A stretch of DNA of 8,860 bases from contig PLGA01000258.1 in assembly GCA_003139735.1 (NCBI GenBank), positions 600 to 9,459 on the forward strand, in the 5' to 3' direction. A model generated the notes under the pieces. The model had not been told where the DNA came from, made no database searches, and saw only the letters and a list, made by a program, of their open reading frames with translations. The DNA is from Bryobacterales bacterium. GTDB taxonomy: Bacteria; Acidobacteriota; Terriglobia; Bryobacterales; Bryobacteraceae. The position numbers and the translations under genes are program-made. Position 1 is the first letter of the stretch; the number at the start of each line of letters is the position of its first letter. Positions 1 through 6,543 of the stretch are shown one piece after another.

Positions 1-3
1 GGA

Positions 4-37
4 GGCGGACCGAGGGTCCGCCGTAGCGCGAGGCGCT
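4..37. repeat. Two adjacent hairpins with identical GAG loops
   Basis: The first hairpin has a perfect 8-bp stem (GGCGGACC at 4-11, GGTCCGCC at 15-22) around the loop gag. Three bases later a second has a 5-bp stem (AGCGC at 25-29, GCGCT at 33-37), again around gag. The structure is read directly from the sequence. It could terminate transcription of a gene that ends left of the window, although no T-run follows, or it could be a REP-like element. Confidence 0.45.
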
Positions 38-65
38 GCCCCACTTCACGGAAATCGTTAGCGAA

Positions 66-93
66 CTTCCGAAACGGCGTACTCAGCTAAAAT
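66..93 (+). promoter_or_regulatory. Candidate promoter of the corC-like gene
   Basis: A TAAAAT hexamer at 88-93 matches the -10 consensus at five of six positions. The hexamer 16 nt upstream (CTTCCG, 66-71) is a poor -35. Transcription from here would start near 100 and leave about 9 nt of leader before the GTG at 109. GGAAG at 100-104 could serve as a weak ribosome binding site. This is inference from motif and spacing only. Confidence 0.3.
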
Positions 94-108
94 GAGGGCG
101 GAAGCTTT

Positions 109-1461
109 GTGACGTATTTTCCGCTACGCATTCTGCTGGTGATTTTCCTGATCGTCGTGAATGGGCTGTTTGCCGGCGCCGAAGTGGCGCTGCTTTCGGT
201 GCGGCAATCGCGGCTGCGGCAGATGGCCGAAGACGGCCAGGCGGGCGCGCAGGCGGCGCTGAACCTTCTGGCCAACCCCGGCCGCCTGCTCTCCGTCACC
301 CAGGTCGGGGTGACGCTGGCGAGCCTCGGATTGGGCTGGGCCGGCGAGGGCACGTTGTACGATCTGCTGGTTTCGGCGTACCATCCCACCACTGCGGTGC
401 TGGCCAAGTTGCTGCATGGAGCCTGCCTGGGGGTGTCCTTCCTCGCCATCAGCTACTTTCACGTGGTGCTGGGCGAAGTGGTGCCGAAGAACCTGGCAAT
501 TGCGAAAGCGGACCGCCTGGCGGTGCTGGTGGCTCCGGCGCTGCTGGTGTTCTACCGCGTCTCGATCCCCTTTGTGGTGGTGATCGAACGCTCGGCCGGA
601 GCTTTGGTGCGCGCGCTGCGGCTGAAGAGCGCGGCGCAGAGCGGCGGCCATTCCGCCGAGGAACTGAAGCTCATCGTCACCTCCAGCCGTGGACTGGGAT
701 ACCTGCCCGAAATGCAGGAGGACATCATCCACCACGTGCTGGACCTGGGCGCCATTTCGGTGCGGGAAGTCATGACGCCGCGCAACGACATCGTCTCCAT
801 CGGTTCCGGCGCCACGCTCGACGAGGTGCTGCAGACCATGATCGCGACGCAGCATTCCCGCCTTCCGGTCTACGAAGGCGCGCCGGAGAAGATCGCCGGC
901 ATCCTGCACCATAAAGACCTGCTCCCGGTGTGGGAAGAGCGCCGCCAGGCCATCCGCTCGGGACGCCCCAGCCGCGCCTTTCGCGTCTCCCGCCTGCTGC
1001 GTCCCCATCTGGTGGTTCCAGAGACCAAGCCGCTCTCGCAGATGCTCGAAGAGTTCCGGCAGGGGCGCTCGCACATGGCCATGGTGGTGGATGAGTTCGG
1101 CACCATCGTGGGAATGCTGACGGTGGAGGATGTGCTCGAACAGTTGGTGGGCCGCATCGAAGATGAGCACGACGAAAAGTTCCCCCGCCCCGCCATCGCC
1201 GGCGATCTGGAATTGGACGGGACCACGCGGATTCGCGACCTCGAGAGCGAGTACGGCATCGAAATCGCCGCCGGCGGCGGATTCGAGACGCTGGCGGGCT
1301 TCCTGCTTTTCCAACTCGGCAAGATCCCCAGCGCGGGCGATTCAGCCGAGTTCGAGGGCCGCCGCTACACGGTTCTGGAAATGGATCGCAACCGCATTGC
1401 GCGCGTGAAAATCGAAAAGACCCCGGAAAAAGACGCAATGGCCGCGGATGAACGCGGATGA
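109..1461 (+). CDS. CNNM/CorC (HlyC/CorC) family membrane protein with CBS pair
   Basis: A 450-residue integral inner-membrane protein of the CNNM/CorC family, whose members are linked to magnesium and cobalt efflux or resistance. Residues about 1-190 form the DUF21/CNNM membrane domain. A first hydrophobic helix (7-31) includes the NGLFAGAE stretch, and GEVVPKN at 122-128 is the family signature before the later membrane segments. A tandem CBS pair, expected to bind adenosine nucleotides, runs from about residue 218 (VREVMTPRND) to 358, ending in the typical DEFGTIVGMLTVEDVLE sequence. Residues about 366-438 form the C-terminal CorC_HlyC domain. Length and domain order are normal for the family. 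The GTG start has a short leader with GGAAG 4 nt upstream. The last codons and the stop lie in the left arm of the inverted repeat at 1439-1533, so the repeat probably replaced or extended the original C-terminus. The family is certain, the transported ion is not. Confidence 0.94.
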   Translation: MTYFPLRILLVIFLIVVNGLFAGAEVALLSVRQSRLRQMAEDGQAGAQAALNLLANPGRLLSVTQVGVTLASLGLGWAGEGTLYDLLVSAYHPTTAVLAKLLHGACLGVSFLAISYFHVVLGEVVPKNLAIAKADRLAVLVAPALLVFYRVSIPFVVVIERSAGALVRALRLKSAAQSGGHSAEELKLIVTSSRGLGYLPEMQEDIIHHVLDLGAISVREVMTPRNDIVSIGSGATLDEVLQTMIATQHSRLPVYEGAPEKIAGILHHKDLLPVWEERRQAIRSGRPSRAFRVSRLLRPHLVVPETKPLSQMLEEFRQGRSHMAMVVDEFGTIVGMLTVEDVLEQLVGRIEDEHDEKFPRPAIAGDLELDGTTRIRDLESEYGIEIAAGGGFETLAGFLLFQLGKIPSAGDSAEFEGRRYTVLEMDRNRIARVKIEKTPEKDAMAADERG

Positions 1462-1533
1462 ACACCGATAAGAAAGGCCAAAGACCTTAAGCGTTTTGTC
1501 TTATCCGTGTTCATCCGCGTTCATCTGTGGCCA
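1439..1533. repeat. Long imperfect inverted repeat, ~34-bp arms
   Basis: The left arm (1439-1472) and right arm (1500-1533) are reverse complements at 31 of 34 positions, separated by 27 nt. Each arm contains a tandem GCGGATGAAC-type decamer (exact copies at 1444-1453 and 1454-1463). The transcript would fold into a very stable hairpin straddling the corC-like stop codon. It could act as a 3' processing or termination structure. From memory, related ATCCGCGTTCATC(T)GTGG strings occur between genes in many unrelated soil bacteria, which suggests a dispersed repeat family; I could not check this. Confidence 0.85.
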
Positions 1534-1543
1534 AAACTGCTTC

Positions 1544-1575
1544 TTGAGCCCTCTTGCCGGGCCGCGAGTTAGAAT
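1544..1575 (+). promoter_or_regulatory. Candidate promoter of the AI-2E transporter gene
   Basis: TAGAAT at 1570-1575 matches the -10 consensus at five of six positions. The best upstream hexamer is TTGAGC (1544-1549), but the 20-nt spacing is longer than usual, so the -35 is doubtful. A start near 1582 would leave about 17 nt of leader that carries the GGAGGG ribosome binding site. Confidence 0.3.
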
Positions 1576-1598
1576 TGGAGCGGAGGGTCGTCCACAGC

Positions 1599-2642
1599 AT
1601 GCTCGGATTCGACCGCAGCGCCGCGCGCGCCGCCTGGACCGTGGCGCTCGTCGGCTTGCTAGTGTATTTGACCTACCTGGTCCGCACGACGCTGTTCGTG
1701 TTCGTCCTGGCGGTGCTGTTCGCCTACCTGCTGACGCCGCTGGTGGATCTGCTGAACCGCTTCCTTCCCACCGGCACGCGCACGCCGGCGCTGGCGTTGG
1801 CATACGTGATTTTCGTCGGCGCGGTGGTGTTCGCCGGCATTCAGATTGGCACGCGCGTCTTCGATCAGACCAGGCAGCTCGCCGACCATCTACCGGGCGA
1901 CGTCGCAGTATGGAGACAGGCGAGGATGGACGCGCCCACGACCCTGGGCGGATACGAGGTCCAACTGGTCGACAAGGCCCAGTTGGAGATTTCCAGGCGA
2001 GCCACCGACCTGGTCTCCGCCTTGCCCCAAGCCGGCGCACAATTCGTGGCGGTGGCCAGCAGCTTGATCTACGTGGTGATCATCCCCGTCTTGGCGTTCT
2101 TCTTCCTGAAGGACGGGCATCTCATCCGGCGGCATCTGCTCGACGTGCTGGAAGAAGGCCCCCGCCGTGCTCTTCTGGACGACGTCATGGCCGATATGGA
2201 CGCCCTGCTGGCCCACTACATTCGCGCCCTGGTCGGGCTCTCGCTGATGGCGTTTACCATGTTCAGTATTTTCTTCGCCATAGTGGGCATGCCTTACGGC
2301 CTCTTGGTGGCCGCGTTCGCGGCCGTGCTCGAGGTGATTCCCATGCTAGGACCGGCCGTGGGCGGCATCACGATCGCATTGGTCGCCGTGATCTCCGGCA
2401 CGCATCCGCTGACCGTGGTCATCTTCGTGATCGCCTTCCGGATGCTGCAGGATTACATCTTGTCACCGCACCTCATGGGGCGCGGCGTGGAACTGCATCC
2501 GCTGCTGGTGCTGTTCGGCGTGTTTGCGGGAGCCGAAGTGGCAGGCGTGGCGGGCACGTTTCTCTCGGTGCCGGCGCTGGCGCTGGCGCGCGTCCTCTAC
2601 CTGCGCCTTCGGAAAGCCCACGCCGCCGCTCATCTGACGTAG
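1599..2642 (+). CDS. AI-2E family transporter (PerM/YdiK-type permease)
   Basis: A 347-residue polytopic membrane protein of the AI-2E transporter superfamily (formerly UPF0118). Members include the E. coli AI-2 exporter TqsA, and other members have been linked to ion transport. There are hydrophobic segments near the N-terminus, a long soluble section around residues 95-145, then the conserved C-terminal membrane block. That block contains PMLGP (248-252) and SPHLMGRGVELHPL (289-302), followed by the glycine/alanine-rich last helices. The reading frame is open upstream to a TTG at 1554. I chose ATG 1599 because GGAGGG at 1582-1587 lies 11 nt upstream and a TAGAAT -10 box sits at 1570-1575. 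The gene is codirectional with the corC-like gene but separated from it by the hairpin repeat, so it is probably transcribed on its own. It converges on the permease gene with 20 bp between stops. The substrate cannot be read from sequence. Confidence 0.92.
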   Translation: MLGFDRSAARAAWTVALVGLLVYLTYLVRTTLFVFVLAVLFAYLLTPLVDLLNRFLPTGTRTPALALAYVIFVGAVVFAGIQIGTRVFDQTRQLADHLPGDVAVWRQARMDAPTTLGGYEVQLVDKAQLEISRRATDLVSALPQAGAQFVAVASSLIYVVIIPVLAFFFLKDGHLIRRHLLDVLEEGPRRALLDDVMADMDALLAHYIRALVGLSLMAFTMFSIFFAIVGMPYGLLVAAFAAVLEVIPMLGPAVGGITIALVAVISGTHPLTVVIFVIAFRMLQDYILSPHLMGRGVELHPLLVLFGVFAGAEVAGVAGTFLSVPALALARVLYLRLRKAHAAAHLT

Positions 2643-2662
2643 GCCTGGCGGACTGCCCGGCC

Positions 2663-4075
2663 CTATTCCACCATTCGGGTGATCGTCCGTGATCTCAAAC
2701 CCCGCTTCTTCCACACGAAGTACACCGGCACGCCCAGCAGCACGATGATCAGCCCGGGCCACGCAAAGCCCGGCTTGTAGATCAACAGCAGAACGTCGAT
2801 CGAGCCAGCCACAAGGATATAAGCCGCCGGCAGCACGGGATATCCGAAAGCCTTGTATGGCCGCTCCATATCCGGCCGCGTCCGCCGCAGCACGAAGATC
2901 CCTGAGATCGTCAGCATGTAGAACAGCAGCACCGCGAAAATCACGTAATCGAGCAACTCGCTGTAGCTTCCGGTGAGGGTCAACAGGATCGCCCAGACGC
3001 ATTGCGCCCCGAGCGAAAATCTTGGCGCATGGTGGACCGCGTCCAGCTCGCCGGCCTTGCGGAAGAACAGCTTGTCCTTCGCCATGGCGTAATACACGCG
3101 CGCGCCGGATAGGATGATTCCGTTGTTGCATCCGAAGGTGGAGATCATGATGGCGGCCGCCATCAACTGAACCGCCACGGGGCCGAACATTTTGAAGGCG
3201 GCGGCGGTGGCCACCCGGTCCTCGGCGGCGTTCTGGATCTGGTGCAGCGTCAGCACGTTCAGGTAAGTAAAGTTGGCCGCAATATAGAGCGCCGAAACGA
3301 CCCCCACTCCCAGGGCCAGCGAAAGCGGCAGATTGCGCCGCGGATTGCGCATCTCGCCCGCCGTGAAAGTCACGTTGTTCCAGGAGTCCGAGGAGAATAG
3401 CGCGCCCACCATGGCCACCCCAACCAGCCGAAATGTGTCCCAGCTCCAGGTGGCGCCGCGCCAGAAATGGTCGAAGTTGTCGCTCACGGCGGCGTGGTTG
3501 CGGCCCAGCAGGAATCCGAACCCGACCAGCCCCAAGAGCGACGCCACCTTCGCGAACGTGAAAACGTTCTGCACCCTGGCCCCCGTGCGAATGCCGCGCG
3601 TGTTCAACCAGGTAAGGAAGACGATCATCGCGATAGCCAGCAGCCGCTGCGTCGTCAGCCCCATACGGCCGCTGCCGATCAGATAATTCTGGGCCGAGAT
3701 CCACGGGACGAAAACGCCCGAGAACTTGGCGAACGCCACGGCCACGGCGGCGATCGTCCCGGTTTGAATCACCAGGAACATGGTCCAGCCGAACAGGAAT
3801 CCCCACAGCGGCCCGAAAGCCTCGCGCAGGTAGACGTACTGCCCGCCGGCGTGCGGCATGGCGGCCGCCAGTTCGCCGTAACTGAGCGCGGCCACCAGGG
3901 TGAGCGCCGCCGTGGCGAACCACGTGAGCATCAGCAGGCCGGGCGATTGCACCTGGCGCGAGATATCGGCCGCCACAATGAACACGCCCGAGCCAATCAT
4001 GGACCCCATCACCAGCGTGGTGGCGTCCACCAGTCCGAGTGCTTTGACTAAACCGGTTTCACTAGTTGTTGCCAT
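2663..4075 (-). CDS. APC superfamily amino acid permease (LAT/SteT-like)
   Basis: A 470-residue permease with about twelve hydrophobic segments, of the amino acid-polyamine-organocation superfamily. The first helix carries the hallmark GSGVF (residues 28-32), part of the broken helix that binds the substrate amino group. The middle CNNGIILSGARVYYAMAKD region and the PDMERPYKAFGYP segment are typical of LAT/serine-threonine exchanger-like members. The C-terminal helices end in VWKKRG. Length is normal. ATG 4075 lies 28 nt inside the 3' end of thiE on the same strand, in another frame, with a purine-rich GGAAGA directly before it, so translation is probably coupled to thiE. The overlap places both genes in one operon. 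Whether the permease imports an amino acid, or something related to thiamine, cannot be decided from sequence. Confidence 0.93.
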   Translation of the reverse strand: MATTSETGLVKALGLVDATTLVMGSMIGSGVFIVAADISRQVQSPGLLMLTWFATAALTLVAALSYGELAAAMPHAGGQYVYLREAFGPLWGFLFGWTMFLVIQTGTIAAVAVAFAKFSGVFVPWISAQNYLIGSGRMGLTTQRLLAIAMIVFLTWLNTRGIRTGARVQNVFTFAKVASLLGLVGFGFLLGRNHAAVSDNFDHFWRGATWSWDTFRLVGVAMVGALFSSDSWNNVTFTAGEMRNPRRNLPLSLALGVGVVSALYIAANFTYLNVLTLHQIQNAAEDRVATAAAFKMFGPVAVQLMAAAIMISTFGCNNGIILSGARVYYAMAKDKLFFRKAGELDAVHHAPRFSLGAQCVWAILLTLTGSYSELLDYVIFAVLLFYMLTISGIFVLRRTRPDMERPYKAFGYPVLPAAYILVAGSIDVLLLIYKPGFAWPGLIIVLLGVPVYFVWKKRGLRSRTITRMVE

Positions 4076-4686
4076 TCTTCCATCCGTTCACGAAGAGACC
4101 GTGCCGTGGCGGCCGCGGGGAGCAGATCGGCGATTACGGCCAAGCAATCCGCGCCGGCCGCCAGAACCTCGAGCGCGTTGCCGCGCGCGATGCCGCCGAT
4201 GGCCACCAGCGGCTTGGAGCACAGCGCGCGGCAGCCGCGCAACGCTTCGATTCCGGCCACAGGATCGGCCTGGCGTTTGGAAACAGTGGGAAACACCGGG
4301 CCGAACGCCACGTAGTCCACCGGTTCGCCGGCCGACGCGCGGATTTGTTCCGCGTTATGACTGGAAAACCCGAGGAGGGCGCCGGGGCCGATGAGCATGC
4401 GGGCGTCGCGCGGCGAGAGGTCGTCTTGACCCACGTGCAGGCCGGCTTCGAGCAGCACGGCGAAATCCGCCCGGTCGTTGACCACGAAGCGCGCTCCGGC
4501 ATCGCGGCAAAGGCGCGCGACCCCTCGGGCCGCCTCGAACGCTTCGCGGCTCCAGTGTCCCTTGTGGCGGAATTGCAGAATGCCCGCTCCGCCCGCCAGC
4601 ATCGCCGACGCGGCCATTTGCAGGCCAATTCCACGCGCCTCCAGCGACTCCGTGTCCAGGATGGGGTAGAGCCGCGGAAGCTTCAT
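4048..4686 (-). CDS. thiE: Thiamine phosphate synthase ThiE
   Basis: Joins hydroxymethylpyrimidine diphosphate and hydroxyethylthiazole phosphate to make thiamine phosphate, in the cytoplasm. The 212-residue product has the TIM-barrel motifs of the family in order: RLYPILD (5-11), QFRHK (38-42, pyrophosphate binding), VND (69-71), HVGQDDL (84-90), GFSSHN (106-111), FGPVFPT (128-134) and AIGGI (162-166, phosphate binding). Length is normal. An in-frame GTG at 4722 would add 12 residues, but they have no family counterpart and would overlap the putative -35 box, so ATG 4686 is preferred. That ATG has only weak ribosome-binding potential (GAG) and lies 8 nt after a TACAGT -10 box, so the mRNA may be leaderless. 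I see no TPP riboswitch (no CUGAGA-type helices) between 4687 and 4800, unusual for a thiamine gene. Confidence 0.95.
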   Translation of the reverse strand: MKLPRLYPILDTESLEARGIGLQMAASAMLAGGAGILQFRHKGHWSREAFEAARGVARLCRDAGARFVVNDRADFAVLLEAGLHVGQDDLSPRDARMLIGPGALLGFSSHNAEQIRASAGEPVDYVAFGPVFPTVSKRQADPVAGIEALRGCRALCSKPLVAIGGIARGNALEVLAAGADCLAVIADLLPAAATARSLRERMEEWQQLVKPV

Positions 4687-4694
4687 ACTCAAAA

Positions 4695-4722
4695 ACTGTA
4701 CCGCATGTTCGTGTGTCACCAA
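4695..4722 (-). promoter_or_regulatory. Candidate thiE operon promoter
   Basis: On the minus strand, TTGGTG (4717-4722) and TACAGT (4695-4700) are separated by 16 nt. Initiation would fall at or next to the thiE ATG at 4686. The -35 element lies inside the 28-nt repeat at 4715-4742, so a protein binding that repeat would compete with or contact RNA polymerase. Based on motif and spacing only. Confidence 0.4.
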
Positions 4723-4742
4723 AACTTGAAGAATATTTCACG
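4715..4742. repeat. 28-nt dispersed repeat, copy 1
   Basis: This stretch matches 8639-8666 at 26 of 28 positions, in the same orientation. Its core is TTGAAGAATATTTCACG, with near-palindromic TGAAG/TTTCA arms around AATA. It covers the putative -35 of thiE and ends about 58 bp upstream of the divergent gene at 4801. It is AT-rich against GC-rich surroundings. Confidence 0.7.
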
Positions 4743-4766
4743 TTGGACTCCCCAAGGTCAGCGCGC

Positions 4767-4794
4767 TTGGAACTAGAGCTTAGGGGTGTAAAAT
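4767..4794 (+). promoter_or_regulatory. Promoter of the secreted protein gene at 4801
   Basis: TTGGAA (4767-4772) and TAAAAT (4789-4794) are separated by 16 nt. They match the -35 and -10 consensus at four and five of six positions. The -10 box ends 6 nt before the GTG at 4801, so the transcript would begin at the start codon itself. CCAAG (4752-4756) and CTTGG (4766-4770) form a small inverted repeat touching the -35, a possible operator. Confidence 0.5.
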
Positions 4795-4800
4795 CTGGTT

Positions 4801-5343
4801 GTGCGGACATCCCTTTCCGGGGGCACTTGTGCCAGGTGCAAGTCTCTAATCAAGTGGTTCGGGCCTTTATGCCTTGCCTTAGCGATCACGTCGGGTTTGC
4901 GAGCCCAACCCGCCGAAGGCATCGTCCCCAAACTCAACTCCCGCGTCCCGGTGTTCGTCCAGAGAGCGAGAACCCCCTCCCAGGAGTGCCTGACGGATGT
5001 GAACCATCACGATCCCTGTGCCTCCGTCAGAATCGCCAAGGTTCGATTCACAATAGCCTGGGATGCCGGAACTAAAGCCATCACTTACATTTTTACGGAT
5101 GACGTCCGCCTGATCATGGATAGCGAATTGAGCGTTGGCGGTTTGTGCAGGTTGGTCCGGCAATCCGGCGAACGCTGGGAACTCGCCCAGTACCTGAATT
5201 GGGTAATAACACCCGCCTGGAGGGACACGGTGGAGAGATTGTCCGGCGATGCGTACTGGCATGCCGTGTTTCGCCCCGAGGCTGCAACAGCCGAATATGG
5301 CGCCATCTTGGGCTTCGTGCAGAGCAGATATTTGAGGAACTGA
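4801..5343 (+). CDS. Putative secreted protein of unknown function
   Basis: I do not recognise the family. The 180-residue product begins with a basic n-region (residues 2-18), a hydrophobic segment (19-33) and a plausible signal peptidase site after ALRA-type residues (about 35/36), so it is probably exported. The mature part is about 145 residues, with three cysteines (63, 73, 116). A likely beta-rich segment (VRFTIAWDAGTKAITYIFTDD, 81-101) is followed by a tryptophan-rich stretch around 126-153. The n-region also has C10 and C13, lost if the signal is cleaved. There is no Shine-Dalgarno at the GTG; a -10 box 6 nt upstream suggests a leaderless mRNA. The gene is divergent from thiE and stands alone. 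Its good promoter, signal peptide and uniform codon use argue that it is real. It may belong to a lineage-restricted acidobacterial family. Confidence 0.72.
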   Translation: MRTSLSGGTCARCKSLIKWFGPLCLALAITSGLRAQPAEGIVPKLNSRVPVFVQRARTPSQECLTDVNHHDPCASVRIAKVRFTIAWDAGTKAITYIFTDDVRLIMDSELSVGGLCRLVRQSGERWELAQYLNWVITPAWRDTVERLSGDAYWHAVFRPEAATAEYGAILGFVQSRYLRN

Positions 5344-5601
5344 TCGGGCTGTGCATCGCCAGTCGCCTTACGTGCCGAAGGGTCCAAGTGGGCCGCACGG
5401 GGAAGGCCGTCCGGCGATTGGCGCAGACCGGGCGGTCCTATCCTTCCAGATTCTCTGGAACTATCCGACATTTTCCACGCCGCCATGATCTCCCTGTAGG
5501 GCAGAACGCTGGTGATCCGGACCCCGGCCGATCTAGCCGAAGCGCTCGACGTTGTGCAGGATACTCGCTGACGCCAAGGTTGGCCTGGGCGGCGCCACTT
5601 G
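5344..5601. other. Intergenic stretch without an intact gene
   Basis: No complete gene is apparent between the convergent genes ending at 5343 and 5602. The frame of the upstream gene stays open after its stop for 51 codons (5344-5496), meets TAG at 5497-5499, and is open again to TGA at 5569-5571; this last piece reads TLVIRTPADLAEALDVVQDTR-like. A second forward frame is also open to about 5489. These may be decayed coding sequence or simply the effect of high GC. No terminator with a T-run is visible. Confidence 0.4.
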
Positions 5602-6543
5602 CTACTGCTGCTGCCGGCGCGGTGGCGGGGGCGGCGGGAGCGGCGGGCACTTCACACAATGGTCGTAAGTAAGTAGCTTAAATACTGGCATCTCGCCAGG
5701 ACCACTCACATCAACCACCATCGGGGCAAGGTTAAGCACACAGGTGCGACCCTCAGGCCTAACGCTGGGCGAGCACAATAGCGACCAAGAAAGCGTGGTT
5801 GCGGACTTCCCCAACAAAGAAATGAGAGCGTCGCGCGCAGGTACTGCCGTCGCACCCCATGCAAACGAGGACCGGCGCTTTTCTTCGTCCGTGCCAAGGA
5901 TGTCCATGTTATTGCGCGGAACAAAGCCGTTAAAGGCATAGTACTGGTCGGTGTACCTGCCGTTTAGGTCTAAGTTAATGCCCGATGCTGCGCCCACTGC
6001 CCGGCAGAGGGCAACGACGTGTTCGCCAGGCATTCTCACCGCCTCCGGGACCGTGACACTGACGTCCAAAATCGAGGAGGCGCTTACGCGGCGGCCGCTC
6101 TCATCGCGCACGGTGTCCGGGACGATATGGAAGCCATACCGAGTCTCCAAGAGCCGAAAATGCGGCCCATCCGGATTGAGGCTGTGGAGCGAATCGAGCG
6201 CCTTTTCGAGCGCAGCGGCGGTTAGCTTCGGAGTCCGTTGGGGCGTTAGTTCATCCGGGACAACTACGGTTCCTCGCGCAGGGAAGAACGTCCCCGGGCG
6301 GCTCGCGTCCTGGCCCCACGCCTCCATGTCTCCACGCCACAGCAAAATTGGATCTTCGTAAGTAACCGCGACTCCGTATCTGCTCTCAAGGATAGTTGTC
6401 AATTGGTCGAGCGGCCTATACGAAACGGCGGGGCCCGCTCCTACTGGTGGGACCCTCTGCGCCGCACAAACTGCCGACAGCAACAACGCCACCGAGGGCA
6501 GAAAAACACCAATGCTCCACACCCGTTTGATCTTCATTGGCAT
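5602..6543 (-). CDS. Secreted STN-like domain protein with proline-rich tail
   Basis: A 313-residue exported protein. The N-terminus has basic residues (KIKR, 4-7), a hydrophobic core (8-25) and a cleavage site near AVCAA/Q (28/29). The segment at about 44-65 (PLDQLTTILESRYGVAVTYEDP) resembles the secretin/TonB short N-terminal (STN) fold, which also occurs in secreted hypothetical proteins of Solibacter-like bacteria. The section at 235-277 (ARDALISLLGKSATTLSWSLL, then a strand) has the same flavour, suggesting two small alpha/beta units. The tail has HCVKC (295-299), then PPLPPPPPPRRQQQ. No enzyme motif is visible and the function is unknown. The frame is open upstream to 6636, but the signal peptide favours ATG 6543 or ATG 6537. 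A TACCGT box ends 6 nt before 6543 and no ribosome binding site is present, so it may be leaderless. The STN assignment is tentative. Confidence 0.75.
   Translation of the reverse strand: MPMKIKRVWSIGVFLPSVALLLSAVCAAQRVPPVGAGPAVSYRPLDQLTTILESRYGVAVTYEDPILLWRGDMEAWGQDASRPGTFFPARGTVVVPDELTPQRTPKLTAAALEKALDSLHSLNPDGPHFRLLETRYGFHIVPDTVRDESGRRVSASSILDVSVTVPEAVRMPGEHVVALCRAVGAASGINLDLNGRYTDQYYAFNGFVPRNNMDILGTDEEKRRSSFAWGATAVPARDALISLLGKSATTLSWSLLCSPSVRPEGRTCVLNLAPMVVDVSGPGEMPVFKLLTYDHCVKCPPLPPPPPPRRQQQ

Noticed and set aside
124..1314. Long minus-strand open frame opposite the corC-like gene
   Set aside because: Its composition is that of an antisense reading of a high-GC gene (rich in H, Q, R and G), it has no recognisable domain, and the plus-strand frame has full family motifs.
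1496..2692. A 398-codon plus-strand frame across the AI-2E transporter gene
   Set aside because: Arginine-rich frame shadow; the overlapping frame has conserved transporter motifs and a ribosome binding site.
2463..3923. A 486-codon minus-strand open frame overlapping the permease
   Set aside because: It is an alternative frame of the APC permease, rich in R, G and A, and has no family motifs. The permease frame carries the GSGVF signature and about twelve membrane segments.
4687..4800. TPP riboswitch before thiE
   Set aside because: The expected conserved helices and CUGAGA-type sequence are absent, and the predicted transcript starts at or near the ATG.
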